64,000 bases of DNA from Tenebrio molitor. Its lineage: Eukaryota > Arthropoda > Insecta > Coleoptera > Tenebrionidae. How positions within the stretch are numbered: position 1 is the first letter of the stretch; every line of letters starts with the position of its first letter. The notes beneath the pieces are model-generated. The model saw nothing but the letters and a program-made list of their open reading frames with translations, ran no database searches and was not told the origin of the DNA. Positions 1 through 10,498 of this stretch are shown here, piece after piece. The stretch lies in NCBI RefSeq assembly GCF_963966145.1, contig NC_091048.1, positions 4,216,001 to 4,280,000 of the forward strand, given 5' to 3'. A program made the translations under genes and the position numbers.

Positions 1-85
1 TAAATGAAAAAGATTTGTTTTGATAACATTATAACGATTTCATTACAGTTTTTGGAAAATGGTAACAGTTGATTAGTGAGTACCA

Positions 86-112
86 AATTAATTTAATTAA
101 TTAATTAATTAA
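86..112. repeat. TTAA microsatellite
   Basis: A short run of TTAA units at the left edge of the window. It is simple-sequence DNA with no coding content. Confidence 0.8.
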
Positions 113-211
113 CGAAGTGTGTTCACTAATTTGATTAAAAGATTGTGAAGGTTGTGGTTCCAGTCGTTCGATTTTCAATATAAAAGATAAAATAATAACA
201 TTCAGGACTTG

Positions 212-271
212 AATAATGGAATTCTGCAAGGTGGCGTCTTAGGACCGCTGATTTTTCCAAATATATGTTCC
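212..271 (+). pseudogene. Decayed LINE reverse transcriptase scrap
   Basis: One short open stretch reads GILQGGVLGPLIF. This matches the conserved block of non-LTR reverse transcriptases, usually GVPQGSVLGPLLF, that precedes the catalytic YADD/FADD motif. Nothing recognisable flanks it: no catalytic aspartates, no endonuclease and no 3' tail. It is therefore best read as a very old, truncated LINE remnant. The family is unknown, and a chance match is possible because only about 18 residues support it. Confidence 0.4.
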
Positions 272-1400
272 ACTTCACCTCGCAAGAAAATAAATTTGAA
301 ACTTCGTTATCTTTATGTAAGAAGTTTGATTCGTGCGGAAACTGCAATATTCACAGTAACGACGACCACACGATCTGCTGATTTAACATAATATTCCTCC
401 TCGACCCGTCAGCATCATAAATAAGCCCATCTGCGAGGCAGGTTATCGAAAGCGTCCTTTATTTAACGTCAGTCCCAGGTTTAAAATCAATGAGCGTCAA
501 GGGAGGCACGTCTCTATCGATTAGCACCCTTTGTCTGCTTTTGTCGTCGCTTTCACCCTTGCTCGCCACACGCGTGAATCTTCTCCGGGTCTGGCCATCA
601 TTTTTAACAGATATGGTCCCACCGTCTAGACGCCGGTGCCAACGCCACAAATTTAATTTGCTTTAATCTAGGACGTACGACACAATGGGGGCCCTCCTCG
701 CCCAATCCGCCAGAATGCACGAGGCTCAAAGGTATTATCGCGTTCATTAATTACGCGAATGAATTGTTTCGTGCAGCGAAAAGGGCGCGTTTAATTCGTC
801 AAGTTTGCGGAAATAAAGGAAAAATCCGCGAGGGTGGTCCAATTGTCAGAAATTTAACATCCATCAAAACGGCACAATTTGGTTGTGTTGCTGAAGACTT
901 CTATTAATCTCCCTTTGGGGAGTTTTAGGCCATAAATAATTTGGTTCTAATAAAGGTGTTAACGTAATGAAATATTTCCAATTTGTCCAGAATTTGAGAA
1001 AATTTATTTTCAAAAATTGACCCGGCGCATCCACCAAATTTTGGCTGAAGTGTTCACATGCAAAAAATTCCAAAGATTTTTTTCTTTCTTTTTGGTTGGG
1101 TTTTTTTAGTTGGAAGTGTTATTAAAATTTTGAAAATGTTCTCGTTGATGGACTTACACGACTGGCTTTGGTTAAAGTGGATCCCATTCACGAGCGACGA
1201 TCGCCTTTCCTCCGGAGCCTCCGAACAGCGCAACAAAACAGTCAATTAGTAAAAAACCACCACCGCAAGTCTCCAGTCGGTAATCAAGGTAGGCTGCACG
1301 TCGTCAACCCCTATCACAAAACACACACCACCGACTATCACCGAAATTTATTGGTCATCGGGGAAAACAAAGTCTCACTCATTAAAATGTATCAGCGCAT
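272..1400. other. No gene recognised
   Basis: Moderately GC-rich DNA between about 420 and 830, then AT-rich. Small open frames occur on both strands, but none has a domain, a convincing codon pattern or paired splice sites. I see nothing else supportable. Confidence 0.5.
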
Positions 1401-1606
1401 AAATATACAATTATAGAACAACCCCGCATCGTGCGAGCACTCACGGAAAACAACACGAAAGGGTGGAACGTATTCATCTGGAAGAGCGGATGAGGCGGCG
1501 GAGGTACACCCGTAGGACGCTCGAATTGTAAAAAGTGAAAGTTTGCGGAGGAAAGTGGTGTGAAAGTCGCAGCAAACGCGCACCGTCCGAGCAAAACACC
1601 CTCTGG
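1400..1606 (+). promoter_or_regulatory. Possible core promoter and 5' UTR
   Basis: GC- and CpG-rich DNA directly upstream of the candidate signal-peptide exon. A TATA-like ATAAATA lies near 1400, and the sequence then rises in GC up to the ATG at 1607. The composition contrasts with the AT-rich surroundings, as in many insect 5' UTRs. No transcription start can be fixed from sequence alone. Confidence 0.25.
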
Positions 1607-1742
1607 ATGAGCGGCGGTCGGGCGAATGTGGCGGTCGCGGAGGACCCCTCTTGGTGGCGTGTGACGCAAGCGCCGACAGTTTACTATTTACTACAGATAC
1701 TACTGGTGCTGACGTTTTTTAGCGTACAACAAGCGAACAGCA
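1607..1742 (+). CDS. Candidate first coding exon with signal peptide
   Basis: From the ATG at 1607 the frame encodes a hydrophilic N-terminus of about 24 residues. A hydrophobic core (VYYLLQILLVLTFFSV) and a plausible signal-peptidase site (QQANSS) follow. The frame stays open to 1789, but a GT at 1743 would end the exon in phase 1, the usual phase after signal-peptide exons of secreted and receptor proteins; a second GT at 1765 is an alternative. GC content and the upstream UTR-like segment support a host gene start. The product is not recognised, and no downstream partner exon is proven. The opposite strand is also partly open, so strand assignment is a judgement. Confidence 0.4.
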
Positions 1743-2158
1743 GTAGGCAATTAATCTGCACGCAGTATGCAATCCTCCTATACTCATAAATACGGAACCA
1801 ACTATTATAAATCACTAGAAACATGAAACGGCAATTTTTTACTGACACTTGTTCCTTTGTTACACTAAACATATAAAATATGTCATTTAAAGTTGTCATG
1901 TCTTCTGATTCATTGAGGACGTAAAGATATTCCAGATGGTAAGGTATTTGCACAACTTTTGTGTCAATAAATTTAAAAAAAACTTTTGGAAAAATATGCA
2001 AATTAGACGTCACAATTTAATCGGATTTTGTGTTTCCTCCTTTCGAGCAAAATTTTATCCTTCCTCATTATCATTAAAAAGAAAAAACTTTCTCCTGAAG
2101 TTAATCTCTTGCCTGTGTACATCTCTCAATTTACTTCTTGTTCTACAACTCCTATATA

Positions 2159-2369
2159 AGGGTGTTCATTGAAATTTCTCCTCAAAGTTGCGGTTGAAGA
2201 GTCGATTGTGAACGAACCACTCGTCAGTCTGCACAGTAAAACACAAACAACGCAAAAAGTGAGGTTAGATTTAAACAGCTGTCAGCTGATCCGTGATCTG
2301 TAATCCATGGTGCGTTCACAATCGACTCTTTGGCGCCTACTTTGAGGAGAAATTTAAATAAACACCCCA
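2159..2369. mobile_element. MITE family 1, copy A (TA-flanked palindrome)
   Basis: The element begins GGGTGTTCATTGAAATTTC and ends with the inverted form, TTTAAATAAACACCCC. Further inside, GAGTCGATTGTGAACG is mirrored by TGCGTTCACAATCGACTC, so most of the 211 bp can fold into one long hairpin. TA dinucleotides lie at both edges, as for Tc1/mariner-type target duplications. Three relatives occur at 16220, 26628 and 47805. There is no coding capacity, so it is non-autonomous. Confidence 0.85.
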
Positions 2370-2379
2370 TACTTTTTAT

Positions 2380-3280
2380 TTAGTAATTTACTCTCTTCCT
2401 CCACATCTATTTTCCTATTTCTTATATGCATTTATTAGTGTTGTTCATACATTCTCCATAATACGTGGTACAATTCTCTTCCCTACTTGCACTCTTTTGC
2501 ACTTGCACCTGTTTCTACTGACTTCTCTCTATCATTCCCAGTTTCGTTGTTGTTTGTCTTTCCTTCTCCTTTATTTGGAATCAAATTTAAGTTTTCTTCT
2601 TTCTTCTTTTTTTCTTCCCCAGTCTCTAATAAACTTTTCTTAGATAAGACAAAAAGCAAGTCAGGAATAATAGTCGTATTCTACGAGCAATACAGAAAAG
2701 TGAAAGGTTTAGGAAAAAAAAATTGTTGAACATATCTTTTAAACATCTTCCTTCTATATCCTTTTATTTTTATGTCATCTCTGAACACTTAACAATTCTT
2801 ACAATCACATTTTCTTTTCCCAATTTTTTTCCTTTTTCTTCACATCTCTTTTCTTGCATGCACCTTTCAGTATTTCTCATACTGGCAGTTTTCTTCATAC
2901 TTTCTTCTCTTTCATCCTTCCCTTCCTAATTATCTCCACTTTTCAATTTTATAATATGCAATTCGTCTTCCTTCTGCTAGCTTTCCATACTATTCTTAGC
3001 TAACTATATTGATATTCCATATTTTTTTCCTACTGTATTATCCTTCTGCTTTACATAGTCACCTAAAGGGTCACTCCTTTTTCATCCTTTACATTTTACA
3101 GCCGTTTATTACCTAATTTGTGTCATTTGCAAAGCCTTTATTTTTAGTTATCATCCTTTCCCCTTCCATATGTAGTTCATGATTTCTCTTTCGTATGTTC
3201 CCTCATATTCCTACAATTTTTACACATTTCTTTTTATAACATTCTTGTAGGTATCCAAATAAAATATCCATCGCAACAAA
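2380..3280. other. Pyrimidine-rich non-coding tract
   Basis: About 900 bases in which C plus T clearly outweigh A plus G on the + strand, with many TTCTT and CTTCC runs. Several short frames are open only because of this composition and contain no domain. Similar tracts occur at 5270-5780 and 10740-11520. Confidence 0.5.
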
Positions 3281-3460
3281 TATACCACAAGAATGACTTC
3301 CAAGACCTATTATCTTCTAACTTAAATAGGTATCTAAATATCCTATCTAATACCCTAAAAACAATACGAAAAAGTAGAAGTTTCAAGAAATAAAGAGTAA
3401 TCCGATATAGTAAAAACGTTTTAGATGTGGATTGTCAAACTCAAGCTCGCTTTCAATATA

Positions 3461-3816
3461 AAAACAGATATCTCAAGACAATACCTTTGTAAGACCACCG
3501 GAAATTATCTAGCTCCAACACTACCGGTAGTAACAAAATGATTAACAATTCGATGTATGTGAGCTGTGTGGGACTTTTCTAAAACATTTTCGTCCAGGTA
3601 CTTGGCTAAAAATTCTTCTTTGCAAGCTTGAATGCTGTATGTCCATTCCCTGACTCTCTTTTAACACCGTTGCCCGTTGCGGTAATAAGACATCATAAGG
3701 AACTTATTTTGTTCAAGTGTGAACATCATTTTAGCAATCTAAAATATTTGAGAGGTTGTAAAATTATAAAAACAGATAAAGACAATACCTTTGTGACACC
3801 ATCGGAAGTTATCTAG
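3461..3816. repeat. Direct repeat pair, about 50 bp each
   Basis: Copy 1 (3461-3516) and copy 2 (3769-3816) share AAACAGATA, GACAATACCTTTGT, CC(A/G)TCGGAA-like and TTATCTAGCT blocks, with scattered differences. They lie about 300 bp apart in the same orientation. This could be a local duplication or two copies of a small dispersed repeat. Confidence 0.6.
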
Positions 3817-3819
3817 CTT

Positions 3820-5260
3820 TGAAAAAAGTTTTTTTAAGCAATAAGCAGACCAGGAACGCAAGAAACATTAAAACAGGGCTTCGAAGCGTAAATGAGGTTA
3901 AGTTGATTTGGTGTTGACAGCTTGTGAATATATTTGACAATTTGGCGGTTAGTAGTTGACGAATTTAAAGGGGTTGGCAAATTCAAATTCCAGAGCCCTC
4001 TGCCATCCCACATTCTTTTATAGACAGTCTGTATGATAGTAGTAGGACGGGAGAAAAAAATCCTTTCTTGGTTCTAATCCTTGATTTAGATCACTTTCGA
4101 CAGCTTTTTATTTTTATTCCTTCTTTGCACGCCTTTCGCTTCTTCCAATATATTTTTTCTTTTTCTCACTGTCAGTAACCTTATATACCCAAAATCATTA
4201 ATTGTTGTTTTGAGAATGTCGGCCCTGTCTGTCATAAACACGTGTATGCGCCGCTTCCATGAATTCAAATGCGGTTAAAACGGTCCGGATCGTTAGAATT
4301 CCGTTTGGACCATACACAAATTGCCGCCCTTTCCCTATTACGTTCCTGGAATTCCTTCTTTTATTCGCCATTAAGATTTAATTCGACATCAAAACTGTTT
4401 TCATCCGGCTATGTGCAACATGGCAACGGCGCAATAAAATAAAACGATTCAGATCGCGGAGATTTGGCAAAAGTCCCGATTTTCCAATGATATAGCGCAG
4501 AAGAAGAGAAAGGGGACTCGCCTGGATATGTATGCAGTAAAACCGCGTCGCCGATCTGCGACCTATTTCCACCATATCGTAATAGAAGAAGAGTCCATAA
4601 AGCGGATTAAGAGGAGCCTGTGCGTGTGGTGGCTGTCATTTGGCCGATTTCCGCTTCCGGCATGGTAATTTTGGTCCGGGCCGGCGCTAATAAACTTTAA
4701 CAAGCGACGCCATGGACGCGGACGTCGCGTTCTGATTGCTCCTCTGGCATTTGAGGAGTGCGAAGTTGGATTTTTACGGCGAGGCTCAACTCTTCATCAA
4801 GATGGGACGCCGCACAAAGAGAAAAGGACGCCGCGAGTTTATTTACATATTTTGTAAAAACACAAATGCAAAGAAACGCAAGCATATCTAATCTATCCCT
4901 TTTTCTACTTCAGATTATTAAACTCGGATCGATTCAGGCATTTTCTGACTCCGATGCTTTATATCGAAGGGCTATGAAAACTATGTTATCTCTGTTTTTG
5001 AATCATCACAGTTTTTCTTTTCCGTTATTGCTTCTAGGAATTGAGCGTGCCCCCAAAAGGCAGAATATGTGTCACAAATTGTGTTGCAAAGTAAACAACT
5101 AAACAGATCAATACTCTACGAACACTACAAAGGGGTAGAAACTTCGTTAAACAGGTGTACAAAGTTGGGAGATAAGAAAAACCAGGAATGGTGATGATAA
5201 AAAGAACTGTTCTTCCAGGTACTAATTAGCTGGAATATTCCAGGTAAAGATCTTATCACC
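3820..5260. other. No gene recognised
   Basis: Mixed-composition DNA, slightly GC-richer at 4200-4830. The longest frame (4758-5102, +) has no recognisable domain and a composition typical of random open frames. Nothing else can be supported. Confidence 0.5.
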
Positions 5261-5269
5261 TTGTTTTTA

Positions 5270-5780
5270 ACTCCATACTTCAGGGCTCTCCAAAGTTTCT
5301 TTGCATATTTTACACCTCTAGCAGCTTTCTTTTTCAATCACATAGCACTTCATTATTACTCTTTGCTCTGCAATATCAATTCTTCCTTATCTTTCCTATC
5401 AACTCATACTCCTCCCATATCTTTGCATATACCAAAGACAAACCTAAACCTTATATTTCAATAGATATTTGTTATAATATGTTTTTTTTCCTCTTCGTAT
5501 TTTATAATTCCCGTTCCTTTTTCTGCTCTAGTTTCTGTTTATTTATTTCTCTTTTTATTTTCGGGAAACTTTGTCGACTTTATCTGCTTATGATCTTTTA
5601 GCTACGTGAATGATTTTTTTATCATAATGCTCTTCACACATAATATTTACTCATATTTTGTATTATCTTATTCTGTCATTCTAGTCTTTTGTTACTTTCT
5701 GTATTTCCACAAAATCAGTTAATCTTGTTTTTAACTATCTGTCTATTAAGATCATATTTTCGGACGTAATTTTTTCTTTT
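5270..5780. other. Pyrimidine-rich non-coding tract
   Basis: Strong C/T excess on the + strand, similar in texture to 2380-3280 and 10740-11520. No domain-bearing frame. Confidence 0.45.
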
Positions 5781-5953
5781 GTTGATTAATTCCCACACAC
5801 GTGTTCAGCCAATCAGAGTGCTTGCTTTCATCCAATCAAAAATGTTTATCGCGGTAAAAACGTCCTACTACTCTGTCATCTGTCAAAAGTAATTAAAATT
5901 ACATGCTACTCCTGTCAGATTCTCAAATTGTTTTTAATAATTGTGTCTTCAAT

Positions 5954-5958
5954 AACTG
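5954..5958 (+). repeat. 5-bp target-site duplication, left
   Basis: AACTG directly precedes the left LTR and recurs as AACTG at 10342-10346 directly after the right LTR. Five bases is typical of Ty3/gypsy integration. Confidence 0.9.
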
Positions 5959-6118
5959 TGTAGTGATTAGTTTTTGTATGTGGTTTTTATCAAGAGTTTT
6001 TGTATTATTATTTCAACAGTATGTAAATAGACGTTATTCTGGGCGGTTGTGTTTCTCTGAATGCTCCACCACCCACGGCCTATATATTAGCTATTAGCAA
6101 GGAGTAAAATATCCTACA
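5959..6118 (+). repeat. 5' LTR of gypsy element
   Basis: A 160-bp direct repeat matching 10182-10341 at every position I compared. It starts TGTAGTG and ends TCCTACA. A TATATATTAG stretch near 6080 could be a TATA-like promoter element for the genomic RNA. Confidence 0.97.
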
Positions 6119-6119
6119 G

Positions 6120-6132
6120 TGGCGACGAGGAT
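6120..6132 (+). promoter_or_regulatory. Primer binding site, tRNA-Ser
   Basis: TGGCGACGAGGAT starts one base after the LTR. It is complementary to the 3' end of an insect tRNA-Ser (acceptor CCTCGTCG plus CCA), recalled from family knowledge. This is where reverse transcription would be primed. Confidence 0.85.
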
Positions 6133-6184
6133 TATTATTTATTACGGGCTCGTTCAGCAGTGGAAGTGAGATCAGGTGGTCAGA

Positions 6185-9100
6185 ATGACGAAAGAAGAGC
6201 CGAGGTCATCATACTATGGCCAGTTACGGGAATTTAACCCGGTAGTGTCAGATTGGACAGTGTACAAACGGCGCATGGACAATTATTTTATTGTGAACGC
6301 GATTACGGATGACAACTTTAAGCGTGCAATGTTATTAACAGCACTAGATGAAGAGGCATACAAACTAATTTTTAATTTGTGTCTCCCGACTGCACCAGAG
6401 GACAAGTCGTTTACAGAATTAACCGAATTGTTCGATAAACACTTTAAAACGTGTGAATCCGCATTCGTGGCACGACAGAGGTTTTATGCAGCAACGAGGA
6501 ATTCTCAAGAAAGTGCAGCTGAATTTGCAGCAAGACTCCGAGGGCTGGCGTGTAAGAGTGAATTTCCGGAAGCGGTTCTGGATATGACACTTCGTGACCG
6601 GTTCATCATGGGATTCGGTAAAGGACCGGTGCAAGATCGGCTATTTGAGGAGAAGATTTCAGTTTCTTTCGCTGACGCCGTTAGTGTTGCTTCCAGAAAA
6701 ATGGCAACACATTCCCTTCAACAACAAGTGCAAGTTAAGTTGGAACCCGAAGTTTTGAAGGTGTCACAAGGCAAGGGCAGCAGTAGGTTCAAACCACAGT
6801 TCAAACCTTCAGTCACTCCAGGAGCCCAGAAAAGTGCAAAAGGCGAGGTTAAGAGTCCGCAACGATGTAAAGTATGTGGCCGAGGTAATCATATGGCACA
6901 GGATTGTCGGTTCAAGGATTACAAATGTCATGTATGCGGGGTCCAAGGTCATCTGGCTCCGGTTTGCTCCAGGAAGAGAGACGGACACAGGGTCCAAAAC
7001 TATATGGAAGATCAGGATGAGTCGATTTTTTGTATTAAGTCAGATGGTTTAAAACCCATTTATTTGCCAATAACGATTTTTAACAAACAATTTTCGTTTC
7101 AACTCGATTCGGGGGCGAGCGTTTCGGTTGTTTCGGAAGAATTTTGGCAGAGTAACCTTGAAGATGTAGCATTAGAACCATCTAAACGTAATTTGTTTGT
7201 GTATCATGGAGCAAAGCTTGATACTATCGGTTGTTGTCAAATCCCTATAGAATACAATAACGTTGTAAAAGAGATAGTGTTATTTGTAGTCAGAAATGGG
7301 AGAGTTCCTATTTTAGGGCGAGACTTTATGAAATTGTACAGTATTGAGTTTATGCAGAGTCAAATTAATAATCTCAGTTCGACTAATTTAGAATATTTAG
7401 TTAATAAGTATGACGATGTATTTTCAGAGGGATTGGGTACCTTTAACAAAGGGGTGATTACCTTGAAATTGTTGGATGAGGAAGTTACACCGAAATTTTT
7501 TCGGGCTAGAACGGTACCATTCGGATTGCGCGATAAAGTAGAGGCGGAATTAGATAGGTTAGTGAAATTAAAGGTACTAACTGCGGTGAATTTTTCACAA
7601 TGGGCGACGCCTATTGTTCCTGTATTAAAGAAAGATGGGAGTATACGCATTTGCGGTGATTTCAAAATAACAATTAATCCTGTGTTAGAGATAGATAAAT
7701 TTCCATTACCGCGCATAAATGATCTATTTGCAAAGGTGCATGGGTCGTGTGTTTTTTCCAAAATAGACCTGTCTCAAGCGTACAACCAGTGTCTACTGGA
7801 CGAAAAGTCAAAAGCGTTGGTGACGATATCAACACATAAGGGTTTATATCAATATACGCGTCTTCCATTTGGAGTAGCATCGGCTCCAGCCAAATTTCAG
7901 AAAATTATGGAATCATTGTTGGCTGATTTGGAGGGAGTAGTTTGTTTCTTGGACGATGTTTTAATTTGCGGTAAGGATAAACAGGGGAGTGTGCAAAGAA
8001 TTGAAGCGGTTTTGAGCCGTTTGCGTGAAAATGGATTAAAGGTATCGCCAAGTAAATGTACCTTTTTTCAAGACGAAGTTAGTTATTTGGGGTACAGAAT
8101 TAACAAGGTTGGGTTGCATCCTTCGCGAGATAAAGTCGTTGCAATTAATCAAGCATCAATACCTGCTAATATCACTCAGTTAAAATCAGTTTTAGGTATG
8201 ATTAATTATTATGGAAAGTTTGTACCAAATTTATCCACAATTTTGGCTCCGTTATATGAGTTATTAAAAAAGGGAACGACTTGGAAGTGGACCAAGGAGT
8301 GCGACATTGCGTTTAAAAAAATTAAGGAGATACTAACGTCGGCGCAAGTGTTGACTCATTATAACCCAGACTATGACATTAAATTATCCGTTGATGCGAG
8401 TCCCTACGGTTTAGGGGGAGTAATTTCGCACGTGATGCCAAACGGTAGTGAAAGACCCATAGCGTATGCATCTCGAACTCTATCTAGTAGTGAAAAAAAT
8501 TGGAGTCAGATTGAACGAGAAGCATGTGCTATTATTTTCGCCTTAAAAAAATTTCACCAATATTTATATTGTAGACCATTTACGTTGGTAACGGATAATA
8601 AACCGCTGATAGCAATTTTTCACCCAACTAAGGGTATTCCACAATATTCGGCGAATCGGTTAAGGCGCTGGGCGATTATTCTTTCGAATTACCAATACAA
8701 AATTGAATATGTCAGATCGGATAGGAATTCGGCCGATTTTTTGTCACGCGCATTACCAACGAAGGGCGATATCGATGACTATGATTCGGTGGAAACTGTC
8801 GAGGGAGCAGTAAACCACATAAGTGCGAATGTTGATTTAGACGAAATTAAAAGATCAATGAGTTTAGATAATACCTTAACAAAGGTGGTTAACTTGGTCA
8901 AGAAGGGTTGGCCCGGCTCGGTTAAGAAAGATTCGCAGTTGTGGTCTTATTTCAACATTAGACACCAGTTATCTCTGGATAAGAACTTATTGTGGTGGAA
9001 TAATAGAATAGTAATTCCGTCCGGGTTAAGAAAAAAATTACTTTTAAGTCTGCATGAGTCGCATTTGGGCGTAGTCAAAATGAAACAGATTGCAAGATCT

Positions 9101-10123
9101 TATTTTTTTTGGCCGGGGATTAATCGCGATGTTGAGCGTGTAGTTGAAGCTTGCGAGGGTTGTGGGCAAAATCAACAACACCCCGCAAAGACCATATTGC
9201 ATAACTGGAAGTGGCCTAAAGAAGTATTCAGTCGTATTCATATCGATTACTTAGGACCTTTTTTAAATAAACATTTCCTAGTAATTTTAGATGCTCATTC
9301 GAAGTGGGTAGAAGTTTTTCCCACTACGAATATCACAACGAGTTTCACAATTTCAGCGTTATATAGTGTTATAGCAAGATTTGGTATTCCTAGGTTAATT
9401 GTCTCCGATAACGCTACAAATCTCGCTACAAGTTCTGAATTTCAAGATTTTTTAAAGGCATTTAACATTAAACAAATCACATCTGCCCCATATTTTCCCC
9501 AAAGTAATGGTGCGGCCGAAAATGCCGTCAAAACAGTAAAGAACGCGTTAAAGAAGGCTTTCGCAGTTGTTAAAAATAGTAGTTTTAATGTGAATGAGGT
9601 ACTTAATAAGTTTTTATTCGATTATCGAAATTGTGCACATGCAACTACGGGGTTTTCTCCTGCATTTCTGATGTTTGGTCGGAATATTCGCACACGTTTT
9701 GATATAATCTGCGATGAAAACGTTGAGCTTGCGGTTAAAAAGAAGCAAGGTATTCAGGAATTTCATTTTGGGGGGCGACAGAGGGCAGAGTTGCGAGTTG
9801 GTGACAAAGTAATGACGCGGGATTACAGGGGAGACAAGGGAACCAAAGTTTGGACGAAGGCGATTATTAAAAAAATTATAGGAAAATGTACGTTTTTGTG
9901 CCAAGTAATTGAGACAGGGGCTATCTGGAAAAGGCACACGAACCAGATCAGGAAACTGAGACTGGAAGGTAGTTTGCCAGTTTCCGCACCTCCAGTTGAA
10001 CCTGGAAGCGTGGAGTCGGCTCCGGGAAAACGGGAAGCTACGTCTCCAGCAGGGGTGTTTTCGCCTGTTAGGAAGCGTCTTAGACGGGAAGTGCGCCCAC
10101 CTCAGAGACTTATGTATTTTTGA
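6185..10123 (+). CDS. Gypsy gag-pol polyprotein, intact
   Basis: A single frame of 1312 codons from the ATG at 6185; a GTG at 6176 is also in frame but is not a eukaryotic start. The order is: gag-like N-terminus (about 1-220); two CCHC zinc knuckles (about 228-241 and 248-261) for RNA binding; aspartic protease with LDSGAS (about 307-312); reverse transcriptase with FLDD aspartates at about 590-591; RNase H beginning SVDASPYG (D about 737); and integrase with an HHCC zinc site (first His about 957) and catalytic D, D and E at about 1021, 1075 and 1112. Gag and pol are fused without a frameshift. The integrase has 36 residues between the second D and the E, one more than the common 35, and reads SDNAT rather than SDNGT. 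It replicates through virus-like particles and integrates cDNA. No defect is visible. Confidence 0.97.
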   Translation: MTKEEPRSSYYGQLREFNPVVSDWTVYKRRMDNYFIVNAITDDNFKRAMLLTALDEEAYKLIFNLCLPTAPEDKSFTELTELFDKHFKTCESAFVARQRFYAATRNSQESAAEFAARLRGLACKSEFPEAVLDMTLRDRFIMGFGKGPVQDRLFEEKISVSFADAVSVASRKMATHSLQQQVQVKLEPEVLKVSQGKGSSRFKPQFKPSVTPGAQKSAKGEVKSPQRCKVCGRGNHMAQDCRFKDYKCHVCGVQGHLAPVCSRKRDGHRVQNYMEDQDESIFCIKSDGLKPIYLPITIFNKQFSFQLDSGASVSVVSEEFWQSNLEDVALEPSKRNLFVYHGAKLDTIGCCQIPIEYNNVVKEIVLFVVRNGRVPILGRDFMKLYSIEFMQSQINNLSSTNLEYLVNKYDDVFSEGLGTFNKGVITLKLLDEEVTPKFFRARTVPFGLRDKVEAELDRLVKLKVLTAVNFSQWATPIVPVLKKDGSIRICGDFKITINPVLEIDKFPLPRINDLFAKVHGSCVFSKIDLSQAYNQCLLDEKSKALVTISTHKGLYQYTRLPFGVASAPAKFQKIMESLLADLEGVVCFLDDVLICGKDKQGSVQRIEAVLSRLRENGLKVSPSKCTFFQDEVSYLGYRINKVGLHPSRDKVVAINQASIPANITQLKSVLGMINYYGKFVPNLSTILAPLYELLKKGTTWKWTKECDIAFKKIKEILTSAQVLTHYNPDYDIKLSVDASPYGLGGVISHVMPNGSERPIAYASRTLSSSEKNWSQIEREACAIIFALKKFHQYLYCRPFTLVTDNKPLIAIFHPTKGIPQYSANRLRRWAIILSNYQYKIEYVRSDRNSADFLSRALPTKGDIDDYDSVETVEGAVNHISANVDLDEIKRSMSLDNTLTKVVNLVKKGWPGSVKKDSQLWSYFNIRHQLSLDKNLLWWNNRIVIPSGLRKKLLLSLHESHLGVVKMKQIARSYFFWPGINRDVERVVEACEGCGQNQQHPAKTILHNWKWPKEVFSRIHIDYLGPFLNKHFLVILDAHSKWVEVFPTTNITTSFTISALYSVIARFGIPRLIVSDNATNLATSSEFQDFLKAFNIKQITSAPYFPQSNGAAENAVKTVKNALKKAFAVVKNSSFNVNEVLNKFLFDYRNCAHATTGFSPAFLMFGRNIRTRFDIICDENVELAVKKKQGIQEFHFGGRQRAELRVGDKVMTRDYRGDKGTKVWTKAIIKKIIGKCTFLCQVIETGAIWKRHTNQIRKLRLEGSLPVSAPPVEPGSVESAPGKREATSPAGVFSPVRKRLRREVRPPQRLMYF

Positions 10124-10170
10124 GACTTATGTATTCTGAGTATTTTTATTTTTATTATTTTTTCAATTAG

Positions 10171-10181
10171 CAGGGGAGAGT
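10171..10181 (+). promoter_or_regulatory. Polypurine tract
   Basis: CAGGGGAGAG lies immediately 5' of the right LTR, the position from which plus-strand DNA synthesis starts in LTR retrotransposons. Confidence 0.85.
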
Positions 10182-10341
10182 TGTAGTGATTAGTTTTTGT
10201 ATGTGGTTTTTATCAAGAGTTTTTGTATTATTATTTCAACAGTATGTAAATAGACGTTATTCTGGGCGGTTGTGTTTCTCTGAATGCTCCACCACCCACG
10301 GCCTATATATTAGCTATTAGCAAGGAGTAAAATATCCTACA
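10182..10341 (+). repeat. 3' LTR of gypsy element
   Basis: A 160-bp repeat, apparently identical to 5959-6118. It is followed at 10342-10346 by AACTG, the second copy of the target-site duplication. Confidence 0.97.
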
Positions 10342-10498
10342 AACTGTATTATAAATAAATAATTAATGTTAAAGGTTGTATTCTGGAATTAATCTTGCTC
10401 AAATTGTTTTTAATAATTGTGTCTTCAACAACTGTATTATACATAAATAATTAACGTTAAAGGTTGTATTCTGGAATTAATCTTGCCAAAAATAACAC

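Larger units (their letters stand above)
5959..10341 (+). mobile_element. Complete Ty3/gypsy LTR retrotransposon (Mag-like)
   Basis: A 4383-bp element with 160-bp LTRs that look identical by eye and run TGTAG...CTACA. It has a primer site for tRNA-Ser, one long gag-pol frame, a polypurine tract and a perfect 5-bp target duplication. Every feature expected of an autonomous element is present, with no visible frameshift or stop, so the insertion appears recent. The tRNA-Ser primer site and fused gag-pol suggest the Mag lineage; that assignment is from family knowledge and would need a phylogeny. There is no envelope frame. Confidence 0.97.
5922..10485 (+). repeat. 88-bp tandem duplication split by a retrotransposon
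   Basis: The host sequence at 5922-5958 continues at 10347-10397 once the inserted element and one target-site copy are removed, giving an 88-bp unit. A second unit follows immediately at 10398-10485 and differs at only a few positions (for example CTTCAATAACTG versus CTTCAACAACTG). The gypsy element therefore landed inside the first unit of an existing tandem pair. Confidence 0.85.
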
